From: VXOI01 sp965261945
GTDB taxonomy: Bacteria > Chloroflexota > Dehalococcoidia > Lucifugimonadales > UBA3495
Assembly: GCA_965261945.1 (NCBI GenBank)
Contig: CBDHEF010000001.1
Coordinates: 613,877 to 677,876, forward strand
Length of the DNA stretch: 64,000 nt
Direction: 5' to 3'
Shown in pieces: positions 1 to 8,180 of the stretch; positions within the stretch are counted from its first letter, which is position 1, and each line of letters begins with the position of its first letter. Below the pieces are notes generated by a model. The model made no database searches. It worked only from the letters and a program-made list of their open reading frames with translations, and was not told the DNA's origin. The position numbers and the translations under genes were made by a program.

Positions 1-177
1 ATGATTAGGTTCCGTTTGCCTGTAGAGGTGGGTACAAGCCCCTTCCTGGAACTCTGACAGTCTTCGGAAAAACCCTATAAGCAAACGAAACCAAATGGTG
101 TTCTCTGATGGCTCCGGCGTTTCGGGCAACCAGAGGCTGTTCGCAATTTATGCATACCGCTCCACAACCTAAGCCGT
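1..177. other. Non-coding stretch before the first MITE
   Basis: I see no convincing gene between the window edge and position 473; the only clear structure is the MITE at 178-362. The short open frames here have no ribosome binding site and cross the MITE. Positions about 71-92 resemble positions about 433-454, just before the first gene: both carry CCCTATAA followed by CAAACGA, suggesting a small duplication or a shared upstream element. Confidence 0.5.
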
Positions 178-362
178 TAGGGAGTGTCGTCATATTCACC
201 GTCATTCCCGCTTTCGCGGGAATCCAAAGGCTATTGGCAGCAAATGCGTATTTGCCAGATACCGGATTCTGGGTTCCCGCTTTCGCGGGAATGACGGAAA
301 CACGCGCTATGACGGAAACAGACGCTTGGAGACCGATATTCTTAAATTGACGACACTCCCTA
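178..362. mobile_element. MITE copy 1 (Tc1/mariner-IS630-like)
   Basis: A 181-bp element at 180-360 has perfect 13-bp terminal inverted repeats, GGGAGTGTCGTCA on the left and its complement on the right, flanked on both sides by TA (178-179 and 361-362). TA target duplication is the hallmark of Tc1/mariner/IS630 transposases. The element has no coding capacity. Inside are two palindromes of the form TTCCCGCTTTCGCGGGAA that are themselves inverted relative to each other. An apparently identical copy lies at 14228-14408. The mobilising transposase is not in this window. Confidence 0.9.
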
Positions 363-473
363 GGAACATCTGACACACTGAGCAAGCCTGCGTGTTTTCA
401 AGTCCAAGCCGTATGGCATTTTCAGTCCCATGTCTCATACCCTATAACCAAACGATACCCAGAGGAGGTACGG

Positions 474-1202
474 ATGAGCTTTTTGAAGAAACTCTTTGGC
501 ACACGAGAGACCTCGGGGATTAGGCAAGGTCCGGAGGCAACAATAATCAGATGGTCGGATGATCCCATGGGCCTTGATTTAGAGGAATGCGCCCGGAAGG
601 GAATCGAGGCCGCTGCGGGATTTGTAATCTCCAGAGACATATTTGGAACAAGAAACCACCCTAGCCTAACGTTTATGGTTTGTGTGGAGCTATACCACGC
701 GGTCACTGGTACTACGGGAAATTTCGGAGACTACATAGGCGTATATTTTCGAGAGGTGGAATTCAAGGACGGCATTTACCCGAAGGTTGGGCAAGAGACC
801 CTAAAGATGCTGTTGCAACCATTGAGCGACGGGACTGTCGGCGCCCGGTGGAATGCAATTGACCGCAGCAGGGTTGACCAATCGCTGCATAGGGTCGGCA
901 TGATGGTAGAGGACGGGAACACCCGCTCTGACGTTTGCAGACCACTTACTCTCGGTATGATCCCGGAACAGGATGAAAGCGATGCCAATGTCCCTTCGTT
1001 CCTGTTCCTGAAGGACCCGGGAGCCGGTTGGCAGTTGTGGCGACAGTTCACACCTGTAACCAGCGACGGTAAATTTGTAATGCAGGACGGGTTCCGCGAG
1101 GAGTCGTATGTCATGGTGTATCCGCTGCTCAGCACCGAAAAACATTGGCGATTTCGGATTTATGATCTCCCGGACGGTGGTGTACGTGTGGAGGCTAACT
1201 AG
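474..1202 (+). CDS. Hypothetical protein, 242 aa
   Basis: I do not recognise this protein. The ATG at 474 follows a strong ribosome binding site (GAGGAGG, 463-469), which fixes the start. The product begins with a basic stretch (MSFLKKLFGTRE) and then looks like a soluble mixed alpha/beta protein; there is no signal peptide, membrane segment or cysteine motif. Base composition is less GC-rich than in the PHA genes next door, so it may be acquired. It stands alone between a MITE and a decayed coding remnant, so context gives no functional hint. Confidence 0.75.
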   Translation: MSFLKKLFGTRETSGIRQGPEATIIRWSDDPMGLDLEECARKGIEAAAGFVISRDIFGTRNHPSLTFMVCVELYHAVTGTTGNFGDYIGVYFREVEFKDGIYPKVGQETLKMLLQPLSDGTVGARWNAIDRSRVDQSLHRVGMMVEDGNTRSDVCRPLTLGMIPEQDESDANVPSFLFLKDPGAGWQLWRQFTPVTSDGKFVMQDGFREESYVMVYPLLSTEKHWRFRIYDLPDGGVRVEAN

Positions 1203-1213
1203 AGAAAGCACAG

Positions 1214-1467
1214 GTGGCTCAGGAAAATTCCGAGGTCAGTCCGACCAAAGTAGGCAGTCTTGTCCAATCCCCGCGACGAGCCCACCCTCATATTCCACCG
1301 CCCTCCGCTCAAGTTGCTCAACGACGCCCGCCTCACCTTCAGGCAGAGCATCAACGTGGGAGGAGGAAACGGCAGCACGCCAGGAGGCTGAGGCGGCGCT
1401 ACAGACGGTTGAGGATGAGAACCGGCGGCTGCGCGAGCGTTTGCGCCAGTTGGAATCGGGTCAATAG
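1214..1467 (+). pseudogene. Remnant resembling the C-terminus of an Uma2-like protein
   Basis: Between about 1265 and 1360 one frame reads as protein (NPRDEPTLIFHRPP then LKLLNDARLTFRQSINV). After a frame change the next 100 bases read as a charged coiled coil (ARQEAEAALQTVEDENRRLR). A coiled coil rich in Glu, Ala and Arg after a compact domain is common at the end of Uma2-family nucleases, so this is probably a decayed gene end. No single frame is intact and no start is credible. The family name is a guess from the tail only. Confidence 0.3.
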
Positions 1468-1504
1468 CCTGTCATAGCTCGCAATCCTGCGGGTAGTTGA
1501 GCCA

Positions 1505-1551
1505 AACAGCCGCCCCTCTGCCCGTTCCGGGGGCATTGAGTGGCGGCTGTT
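1505..1551. terminator. Hairpin downstream of phaE
   Basis: AACAGCCGCC (1505-1514) pairs perfectly with GGCGGCTGTT (1542-1551), and a nested TGCCC/GGGCA pair lies inside. It sits about 40 bases beyond the phaE stop on the minus strand and is a plausible transcription end for the PHA operon. There is no clear T-run, so the call rests on structure and position. Confidence 0.5.
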
Positions 1552-1590
1552 ACGATTCCAAATCGTTATAGATACTGTTCCGTCGCAGGT

Positions 1591-2286
1591 CTATTGAGGC
1601 TCGGGTGCAGTCTCCGAGGGACGGGGGCGGGGCGCGGATGGCCGCAAGGCCGCTTCCACTTGGGCGCGGAGCTTCCGGTTCTCGTCATCAAGGTCCTCGA
1701 GCCGCTCTTCCAGCCCAATGACGCGCTCGAACATCCGGTCAATCTGGCCGCGAGACGGCATATTGAGGGCCTTAAGCATAGTATCCTGCTGCGGCTCAGC
1801 CTGCTTTGCCATTCTCTGTTGCCAGATGAGCAACTGCTCCATGTACTTGCCCAGCATACTGGCGAAGGCCCCGGTGCCCATGGCCTCGGCGAACATCTTG
1901 GCCATGGCTTCCAGTTGCTCCGTCCACTGCTTCTGGGCGTTCAGGAGGGCCTCCGGTGCCGGACTGCCCGAAGCCATTGCCTGCTGCGCCTGCTCGGTCC
2001 AGGAATTAAAGAACTGTTGCCAGACCTGTTGCAGGTCGCCGGAAAAAGACGGCGGGGCGAATTGCCCAAAGGGGTTGAAACCGGGCATGGCGCTGAATCC
2101 CGGCATCTGGCCGAAGCCAGGAAAACTAAACCCTGGAGCCGTTCCGCCAGGGGCCGCGCCGAAGAACGGGGGCCAGGCTCCACTGCCCGGCGCGCCCGTG
2201 GCGGCCTGCGCCCAAGCCTCGGTGGATTTCTGGAACATCTCGCGCCAATACTCGAAGGGATTGGCGGCGCTGTCTTGCGTGGTCAT
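1591..2286 (-). CDS. phaE: Poly(R)-hydroxyalkanoate synthase subunit PhaE
   Basis: PhaE is the non-catalytic partner of PhaC in class III polyhydroxyalkanoate synthases, where the two form the active complex on storage granules. The 231-aa product has the features expected of PhaE: an N-terminal helix with NPFEYWREMFQKSTEAW, a Gly/Phe/Pro-rich linker at about residues 35-80, a helical middle with repeated WTEQ/WQQF motifs, and a C-terminal coiled coil (GLEERLEDLDDENRKLRAQV) before a Pro-rich tail. The ATG follows AAGGAG. It lies 131 bases downstream of phaC in the same direction, separated by a copy of the dispersed palindromic repeat. Sequence identity in PhaE is generally low, so the call leans on context as well as pattern. 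Confidence 0.8.
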   Translation of the reverse strand: MTTQDSAANPFEYWREMFQKSTEAWAQAATGAPGSGAWPPFFGAAPGGTAPGFSFPGFGQMPGFSAMPGFNPFGQFAPPSFSGDLQQVWQQFFNSWTEQAQQAMASGSPAPEALLNAQKQWTEQLEAMAKMFAEAMGTGAFASMLGKYMEQLLIWQQRMAKQAEPQQDTMLKALNMPSRGQIDRMFERVIGLEERLEDLDDENRKLRAQVEAALRPSAPRPRPSETAPEPQ

Positions 2287-2304
2287 TCCTGCTCCTTGAC
2301 TGTT

Positions 2305-2345
2305 GTTGCCCTCACCCTGACCCTCTCTCAGAGGGAGAGGAGAGT
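2305..2345. repeat. Dispersed palindromic repeat between phaC and phaE
   Basis: The segment reads CCCTCACCCTGACCCTCTC then CAGAGGGAGAGG, a member of a family of short palindromes (core CCCTCTCCC/GGGAGAGGG with an adjoining GGGTTAGGGTG arm) found at about ten places in the window. Here it lies in the phaC-phaE gap. It could act as an mRNA stability or attenuation element, but nothing in the sequence proves that. Confidence 0.6.
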
Positions 2346-2417
2346 TCAGGAGTCAGCCCTATCCCAGAGGGCGGGAATTTTTCGTGGTCTGACCCTATCC
2401 GTCGATGAGGGGTGGCT

Positions 2418-3497
2418 TTAGGAAGCGCGGGCCGAAACCCATTCGTCTATCTTGGGCCAGAGGGTCTGGTGGGCCTGCCGCCCGGAGAATACGGAAATGT
2501 GGCCGCCGGGCAGTTCGACGTATTCCTTGTCTTGGCTGGACACCACATCCATCAGGCTACGGGCTGCGGGGGCGGGCACGATGAAGTCCTGGTTGGCCGC
2601 CGCCACCAAAAGCGGCTGGGTGATTCGTCCCAGGTCAACCCTGCGGCCGTTGAGGGCGAACTCGCCCTTGAACAGCCGGTTATTGGCGTACAGATCCTTG
2701 GAGAGCTGGGAGAAGAATCGGCCCGGCATTCCGATAAAGTCGTTGGCCCAGCGGCTCATCGCCTTGTAGCCGTCCACGTAGCCGGGGCGGTTGACGTTGG
2801 CCCACAGGCCGGAGAGAGCCTGGGCTTCCAGCGTGGGGCGCAGCATCTTGAAGCCGGTGCTCATCAGGTTCGCGGGCAGGCCGTTGTACCGCTCCACGAT
2901 GAGGTCTGCGGGGAAGTGCGGGTCGTTCAGCCAGGCACGGAACAGGCCGCCCTCGTCGAAGTTGATGGGGGCGACGACGGCAACGAAGTTTCGCACGGGG
3001 GCGTCGGGGGTCAGCCCCAGGTAGGTGGCGCTGAGAGTCCCGCCGAGGCAGAGGCCATTCAGGGTGACTTCTTTCGCGCCGGAGGCTTCCATGGCCCGGT
3101 CAATGGCGCGGGGGAGGAGCTTGAACACGCCTTCCTCGAACCCCAGTTCTTTATCTTCCTCGGCGATCTCGCCCCAGTCCAGCAGGTAAACGTCATGGCC
3201 ATGGTTCACCAGGAACTCGATCATGCTGGCGCCAGGCATCAGGTCCAGAACGTAGGGGCGGCTGATGCCCAGCCAGGGAACAATTATGTATGGCGTGGGA
3301 TAGGCGACTTCCCGCTCGGTGGAATGATAGCGGTAGAGGCGAGTCTTGCCCCGCTTCCAGACGACCTCGCGGGGAGTGAGGGCCATCGGCGGGTCGGACG
3401 GGTTGACCACGAAGGAATCAACTATCGCCTGCACCCGCTCCATGTTCTTTTGCGATTCTTCCTGGAACTTGGACGCGAACTCAGCAGAGTTGACCAC
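2418..3497 (-). CDS. phaC: Class III PHA synthase catalytic subunit PhaC
   Basis: PhaC polymerises (R)-3-hydroxyacyl-CoA into polyhydroxyalkanoate. Counting from the longest frame (TTG at 3503, 361 aa), the lipase-like box GLCLGG lies at residues 150-155 with the nucleophile Cys152. The catalytic Asp and His are visible as NQDF (Asp306) and GGH (His335). About 360 aa is the class III length; classes I and II are near 560-600. The likely start is the GTG at 3497, two codons inside the longest frame, because AGGAG sits six bases before it while the TTG is too close. That ribosome site overlaps the stop region of the phasin-like gene upstream, and phaE follows, so the three are one operon. Confidence 0.95.
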   Translation of the reverse strand: MVNSAEFASKFQEESQKNMERVQAIVDSFVVNPSDPPMALTPREVVWKRGKTRLYRYHSTEREVAYPTPYIIVPWLGISRPYVLDLMPGASMIEFLVNHGHDVYLLDWGEIAEEDKELGFEEGVFKLLPRAIDRAMEASGAKEVTLNGLCLGGTLSATYLGLTPDAPVRNFVAVVAPINFDEGGLFRAWLNDPHFPADLIVERYNGLPANLMSTGFKMLRPTLEAQALSGLWANVNRPGYVDGYKAMSRWANDFIGMPGRFFSQLSKDLYANNRLFKGEFALNGRRVDLGRITQPLLVAAANQDFIVPAPAARSLMDVVSSQDKEYVELPGGHISVFSGRQAHQTLWPKIDEWVSARAS

Positions 3498-3506
3498 GAA
3501 CAACTC

Positions 3507-4019
3507 CTAACTCTTCATACCATTTGCGGTTTCCAGCGTCCATTCCATGCAGGCTTCGCCGTACCTGACGGCGCTCTTCATCACTTCCTGGCCCGACTCT
3601 ACCATCTTGACGTTGCTTTCCAGCATCGCTTGGGCCGCCGCGCTCCGGTGTGCCTCGATCCCGGCCAGGTAGTCAATCCAGCTCTTGGTGAAAGCCTGGA
3701 AGAAAGCCATCTCGCCCTCGATGAGCTTGCTGACCGATTCCTTGGCCTCGGGTGTGAAAGACGGCGCGCCGGCAACAGGCATGGCAACCATGTTTTGCAT
3801 GGCGCCGACCAGGTTCTCGCTGCGAGTGCGGGCGTGGCTGACCGACTTCTCCACCGCCTTGCCGTACTCGTCCCGTTCGGTCTGGAGAGCCTCGGTGAAT
3901 TTCTTGATCGTCGCCGTGGTCTGAGCGATGCCGTCATCCGCCGCGGCGAAACTGCTGGAAACTGCCTGATTGTACGCCTGAATCAGTTCCTCGGCGCTCT
4001 TTTTAGCCGTACCTGCCAT
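3507..4019 (-). CDS. Phasin-like granule-associated protein
   Basis: This 170-aa protein is almost wholly helical and amphipathic, with Ala/Glu/Lys-rich heptads (AEELIQAYNQAVSSSFAAAD; VESGQEVMKSAVRYGEA) and no signal peptide. Those properties, the size and its position directly upstream of phaC fit a phasin, a protein that coats PHA granules and limits their coalescence. The ATG is preceded by AAGGAG. The family assignment is by composition and context, because phasins share little sequence. It is followed after a few bases by phaC, so the two are probably co-translated. Confidence 0.7.
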   Translation of the reverse strand: MAGTAKKSAEELIQAYNQAVSSSFAAADDGIAQTTATIKKFTEALQTERDEYGKAVEKSVSHARTRSENLVGAMQNMVAMPVAGAPSFTPEAKESVSKLIEGEMAFFQAFTKSWIDYLAGIEAHRSAAAQAMLESNVKMVESGQEVMKSAVRYGEACMEWTLETANGMKS

Positions 4020-4108
4020 CTGTGGATTCTCCTTCGCTGATATAGTTGCCTGTCCGTTGCATTGCAGGGGTTAGGATTAGCGAAAAATTTCCTCTCGCAA
4101 GGAGAAGG

Positions 4109-4564
4109 TCAGGGTTTGGGCATCCCCTCGTCTTCCAGTTCGACCAATGTCCCTTCGCCCTCCGTGGAAGGGTTAGGGTGGGGGCGTTCAGTCGTCTCAG
4201 AGGGCGGCGCAAACCCGAACACCTGGGCATAGAGGTCGAAAAAGCCGGTGATCATGCGCTGGTATCCCGACACCACTTCGGTCCACCCCAGCAGCATTTC
4301 CTCGCCTGCATCGGTGATGCGGTAAACGCGCCGGGCCGGGCCGCTCTCGCCGGCCTCCCATTCGGAGGCGACGAACCCCTGGCTTTCCAGCCGCCGCAGT
4401 TCCCGGTAGAGGGTAGCGTGGTCGATACCGGAAAAACCCATGCGGTTTAGCTGTTGCAGAATCATGTAGCCATGCAGTCTCCACTGCTTCAGCACCAAAA
4501 GCACCCATGGGGTGATGAAATTCTTGGGCAACCTCTGGCCGCCGGGAACGCCTATGTCTTCCAT
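4109..4564 (-). CDS. PadR-family transcriptional regulator (PhaQ-like)
   Basis: The protein carries a PadR winged helix: FITPWVLLVLKQWRLHGY, then HATLYRELRRLESQGFV and the wing ARRVYRITDAGEEML, with a C-terminal helix for dimerisation. In Bacillus megaterium a PadR-type protein, PhaQ, senses PHA and represses phasin expression. A PadR gene heading a phasin-phaC-phaE run suggests the same logic here. I take ATG 4564 as the start; an upstream TTG at 4600 would add 12 residues. The last 24 residues (from about HPNPSTEGEG) are encoded by a dispersed palindromic repeat and look like an acquired tail. An IS66-like element ends 44 bases upstream, so the native promoter may be altered. Confidence 0.85.
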   Translation of the reverse strand: MEDIGVPGGQRLPKNFITPWVLLVLKQWRLHGYMILQQLNRMGFSGIDHATLYRELRRLESQGFVASEWEAGESGPARRVYRITDAGEEMLLGWTEVVSGYQRMITGFFDLYAQVFGFAPPSETTERPHPNPSTEGEGTLVELEDEGMPKP

Positions 4565-4697
4565 ATATGTACTTTTAACACATAGATGTAAGTAACGCAA
4601 GAGCTTTTGTAACAGTTAAGAGTTGATGAGGTGAATTGGCGGAAAGTTGCCGAAAGAGCAAAGGCCGACAAGTCTGCGGTTATGGTAAACCTATAGC

Positions 4698-6105
4698 ATG
4701 GAAACGAGCCTTGACCTGAACGCCGCCCCTCGGGAAGTCTTGTTGCCGGTCATTTCCCAACAACAGAACACCATCGCCCAGTTGCGGCGGCGGATTGAGA
4801 CCCTGGAAGGAAAGGCCAACCCTGGCGGTCCGCGGGAAATGCCCGGCATCAAGCCTAAATCGGGCCAGCGGCCCTCCCGGAAGAAAGGGCCCGGAGAAAG
4901 GGCCCGGAGAAAGGGCCCGGAGAAAGGGCCCGGAGAAAGGGCCCGGAGAAAGGGCCCGGAGAAAGGGCCCGGAGAAAGGGCCCGGAGAAAGGGCCCGGGA
5001 AGCCCCGGCCTTACGGCTTTGCCCGCCAGCGCATGACGCCCGCCCACCGGGTGGAGCACGTCCTGGAGTCCTGTCCGGAGTGTGGCGCGGGATTGGCTGG
5101 CGGTTGGGTGCAGCGGACCCGGGAAGTCATTGACCTGCCGGTGGCTCCGGCGCAAGTCGCCGGGCATATCCATATCGCCCGGGTCTGCCCGATATGTGAG
5201 CAACGCCGGGCGCCCCCGGCGGACCTGGCGGGCGTGGCCCTGGGGCAAGCAGCGGTTGGGCGTCAATCTGCTCAGCTTGATCGCCGCCCTGCGGGAAGAG
5301 GGCCGCCTGCCCTTCCGCACCATCCAGTGGTATCTGCGCACCATTCATCAGTTGAGGCTAAGCCTGGGCGCGGTCGCCGGAGCCGTTCACCAGGTGGCCC
5401 GCAGGGGCCAACCGGCGGCGACGGAAATACGAAACCGTATCCGCGCCAGCCCGGTGGTCCACGCCGACGAGACCGGTTGGCGCCAGGACGGAGCCAATGG
5501 TTACGTCTGGACTTTCAGCGCCCCCACCCAGCGTTACTTCCTGCGCCGGGGTGTTGGTCAGCGACTTCTACGCCGCCTGCCACCACTACGATGGCCCCAG
5601 GCAGCGCTACTGGGTTCACCTGTTGCGGGACATTCACAACCTGTTGGCCCTCTATCCCAAGGACCAGAAGCTGGCCCGGTGGGCCGGGGAGGTCCATCAA
5701 CTGTGGAGCCTGGCGAATGTGGAGCCTGGCGAAGGACTTCACCCACCCCGGGGCGCAGCAGCGCCGAGTGGCCCAGGGGAAGTTCGAGCGGGCGCTGCTG
5801 GCCTGCTGCCAACCCTTCCCGGAAGACCCCGGCGGCGGTACAAAACAAACTCTGCCGACGCATCAAAGGCTTTATCGAGGAGTTGTTTGTCTTCGTGGCG
5901 GAGCCGGAGACTCCGTCGGATAACAACGCGGCCGAAAGGAGCCTGCGGCCCCTGGCAATCAGCCGCAAGATCAGCGGCGGATCCCGCTCGGAGCAGGGCA
6001 CCGAGAGCAAGATGGCGCTGGCTTCCCTCTTCGGCGCCTGACGCGCCCAGGGCTTAACCACCTCCAGGCTTGCCGTCAGTTGCTCCTTTCCCCTCAACTC
6101 TGAAC
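4698..6105 (+). pseudogene. IS66-family transposase, multiply frameshifted
   Basis: Pieces of one IS66 transposase are spread over three frames. In order: an N-terminal leucine-zipper helix (APREVLLPVISQQQNTIAQL), a zinc-finger-like segment (ESCPECGAGLAGGW ... CPICEQ), the core with VVHADETGW, the second Asp in VSDFYAACHHYDG, and the C-terminal DNNAAERSLRPLAISRK with the catalytic Glu. Frame changes occur near the 13-bp tandem repeat (4887-4998), about 5250, about 5550, about 5725 and about 5835. The last reading frame stops at a TGA (6039-6041) where a Trp codon would continue into AQGLNHLQACRQLLLSPQL. It cannot make an active enzyme as it stands. Confidence 0.9.
4887..4998. repeat. 13-bp tandem repeat, 8 full copies plus a partial
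   Basis: The unit GGGCCCGGAGAAA is repeated eight times without error (4887-4990), followed by GGGCCCGG. It lies in the linker of the IS66 transposase that is normally rich in Lys, Arg and Pro. Because 13 is not a multiple of three, each gain or loss of a copy changes the downstream frame, and the translation cycles through GPGERARRK and KGPEKGPGE. Confidence 0.95.
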
Positions 6106-6174
6106 TGTTACATCTGTGACTTCCGGATGTTTATTTCTCGCGACTTGATTATAGTATGAAGTTTCCTCCACGCC

Positions 6175-6540
6175 CTACTCGTCCGGGACTAGCGCCACCA
6201 GCCGACCCTCCTGCTGAGTTACCAGGAACACCTTCATCGCTAGCTCGGGGTTGTTGACGCAGCGGCCATTGCCCTTCTCGTACTCGTAGCCGTGGGTGTC
6301 GCAGACGAACACCTTATCGCCCACGTCCTCCACCTCGCCGCCCTGGTGAGGGCACAGAGTGGACAGCATCCGATAGCCCTCGCCGCCCTTTACCAGGAAG
6401 TAGTTGGCGGCGCCAACCTTCACCAGTTTGGGAAGGTCGGTGAACTCGGACTCGTCGCCCAAATCCACACGAACCTTTTTGGAGCGGGCGGAGCCGCTGA
6501 TTTGCCGCATCGTAATCCTGTTGACCTGTCTCTCAGTAGC
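6175..6540 (-). CDS. Rieske [2Fe-2S] domain protein
   Basis: A small (about 121 aa) Rieske ferredoxin-type protein. The cluster motifs are CPHQGG and, 17 residues after the first pair, CDTHGYEYEKGNGRC, giving two Cys and two His ligands for a 2Fe-2S cluster. Small proteins of this type pass electrons to oxygenases or act as stand-alone ferredoxins; no oxygenase gene is adjacent, so the partner is unknown. I start it at the internal ATG 6540 (MATERQVNRITMRQ) instead of the longer frame from 6570. It is divergent from the TPR gene. Confidence 0.9.
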   Translation of the reverse strand, partial: ATERQVNRITMRQISGSARSKKVRVDLGDESEFTDLPKLVKVGAANYFLVKGGEGYRMLSTLCPHQGGEVEDVGDKVFVCDTHGYEYEKGNGRCVNNPELAMKVFLVTQQEGRLVALVPDE

Positions 6541-6685
6541 CATCGGCAAATACCCCCAACGAGAAATCATCGCCAGTATAGCAGACTCCGATTCAGCCGC
6601 GTCCGCGCTGTCTGGAGTAGCTGGCTATGTCGGGGCATTGATTCGCGGCTTGGAGCGTGGCAAAATCTGAGCACAGGAGGCCGAT

Positions 6686-8125
6686 ATGACTACTGAAGCC
6701 AATTACACAGATCGCTACGGACTCCCCCTTACCACCAATTCCCAGACCGCCCTGGCCCATTATGCGGAAGGGCTGGACCTGGCCCTGTCGCAGAACTTCG
6801 GAGCTGAGGAAGCGTTTGCCCGCGCTGCCGAGGCGGACGAAGGGTTTGCCCTGGCCCATGCCTCGCGGGCGTTCATGGAATTCCTCCGCATCGCCGTGCC
6901 GGAGGCGCGGGCGAGCGCCGGACAGGCCGTCAAGTTGTCTTCGGGGCTGAGCAGCCGGGAGCGGGGTTACGTTGACATAGTTTCCAAGTTCGTCAACGGC
7001 CAGAATCACGCGGCCAGCGCCGCCGTGCATGAGCACCTGAAGGAGTTTCCGCTGGACTCCATGCTGTTGCGACTGGCCCAGCGACTCTATACTCAGGGCT
7101 GCGTCGGAATCGGCGCCCCGGACTATCCGCCCCGGTTCTACAAGCTGATGACCGAAGCTGCTCCCCACTATGGAGAAGACTGGGCCTTTATGGGCCAGTA
7201 CGCTTGGGCCAACCACGAGGTGGGCAAGATGGCCGAGGGCATGGACCTGGCCGAGCGCTCGCTGGACCTCAACCCGTCCAATGGCGTGGCTGCTCACTCA
7301 GTGGCCCACGTGTTCTACGAGATGAGCCAGGACGACGAGGGCGCGGCATTCCTGGCCGGATGGCTGGAGGACTATGACCGCCGGTCCACCTACCGGGTTC
7401 ATTTGTCCTGGCACCAGGCGCTCTTCGAGCTGGCGCTGGGCCGCTACAACCAGGCCTTGGGCTGGTACGACAGCGACATTCGCCCGTCGGTGCAGGAACT
7501 CAAGTACGCGGCGCTGGCCGATAGCGCCTCGCTGATCTGGCGGATGAAGATCTACGGCGACACCGTTCCCCAAGCCCCTTGGAGCGAGTTGGTGGAGCTG
7601 GCCGCGCCCGCCGCCGCCCGCCCCGGGCCGTCCTTCCGCGACGCCCACGCCGCCCTGGCCTTCACCGCCGCCGAAGACGATGAGTCTTTCGGCAAGCTGG
7701 TGGACGGCTTGCAGGCGATGGCTGACGGAGGGGACGCCACCGCCAAGGAGGCCACGCTACCGCTGGTCAAGGGCATCGGCGCCTTTGGTCGCGGCGAGTA
7801 CGCCGAGGCGGTGGGCCTGTTGGAGCCGGTCTACCCGCAGCTCACCCGCGTCGGAGGCAGCCACGCCCAGCGGCTGGTGTTCGAGGACACGTTGCTGGAA
7901 GCCTACCTGCGGGCCGAGCAGTTCGACAAGGCCACCGGGATGCTGCGGGAGCGGCTGTCGCGCCGCGAATCCCCTCGCGAGCTATACTGGCTGGCCCGCG
8001 CTCAATCGGGTCAGGGACAGCAGGCCGAGGCTCGCAACAACGCGGCTCACGTCAAGGAGACCTGGGGCCAGGCCGACACCAATACCCCCGAATACGGCCG
8101 CCTGACCCAGATGGCCGCAGACTAG
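6686..8125 (+). CDS. TPR protein of the TTC38 type
   Basis: A 479-aa soluble protein made of helical tetratricopeptide-like repeats throughout (for example ALAHYAEGLDLALSQNFGAEEAFARAAEAD near the start). Its layout matches the family related to eukaryotic TTC38: a start with NSQTALAHY, a middle with GEDWAFMGQYAWANHEVGK and AERSLDLNPSNGVAAHSVAHVFYE, and a histidine-containing STYRVHLSWHQALFELALGRY. The molecular role of that family in bacteria is not settled. ATG 6686 is preceded by AGGAGG. It ends 18 bases before a perfect hairpin that it shares with the convergent amidohydrolase gene. Confidence 0.8.
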   Translation: MTTEANYTDRYGLPLTTNSQTALAHYAEGLDLALSQNFGAEEAFARAAEADEGFALAHASRAFMEFLRIAVPEARASAGQAVKLSSGLSSRERGYVDIVSKFVNGQNHAASAAVHEHLKEFPLDSMLLRLAQRLYTQGCVGIGAPDYPPRFYKLMTEAAPHYGEDWAFMGQYAWANHEVGKMAEGMDLAERSLDLNPSNGVAAHSVAHVFYEMSQDDEGAAFLAGWLEDYDRRSTYRVHLSWHQALFELALGRYNQALGWYDSDIRPSVQELKYAALADSASLIWRMKIYGDTVPQAPWSELVELAAPAAARPGPSFRDAHAALAFTAAEDDESFGKLVDGLQAMADGGDATAKEATLPLVKGIGAFGRGEYAEAVGLLEPVYPQLTRVGGSHAQRLVFEDTLLEAYLRAEQFDKATGMLRERLSRRESPRELYWLARAQSGQGQQAEARNNAAHVKETWGQADTNTPEYGRLTQMAAD

Positions 8126-8143
8126 CGCAAAACCTGGGTCCAC

Positions 8144-8180
8144 AAATGTAGGGGCGGGTTTCAAACCCGCCCCTACATTT
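8144..8180. terminator. Bidirectional hairpin between convergent genes
   Basis: Perfect 18-bp arms (8144-8161 and 8163-8180, left arm AAATGTAGGGGCGGGTTT) meet around a single base. It lies between the ends of the TPR gene (+) and the amidohydrolase gene (-), and the stop codon of the latter falls inside the right arm. With flanking A and T runs it should terminate transcription from both sides. It belongs to a GTAGGGGCG hairpin family also seen at 20937-20992 and 22199-22228. Confidence 0.8.

Larger units (their letters stand above)
4608..6112. mobile_element. Decayed IS66-family element
   Basis: The ends form 19-bp inverted repeats with one mismatch: TGTAACAGTTAAGAGTTGA at 4608-4626 and, on the opposite strand, TGTAACAGTTCAGAGTTGA at 6094-6112. 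The interior is one degraded IS66-type transposase. The length of about 1.5 kb suits the single-gene IS66 subgroup. No 8-bp target duplication is visible at the flanks (AGAGCTTT versus TCTGTGAC), so the insertion is old or rearranged. It lies between the PHA operon regulator and the Rieske gene. Confidence 0.85.

Noticed and set aside
71..454. Imperfect 22-bp duplication around CCCTATAA before the first gene
   Set aside because: Only two copies with several mismatches; too little to call an operator or repeat family.
2412..4040. 542-codon open frame on the plus strand
   Set aside because: It is antisense to phaC and the phasin-like gene. High GC makes long antisense frames common; the minus-strand proteins have clear motifs and ribosome sites.
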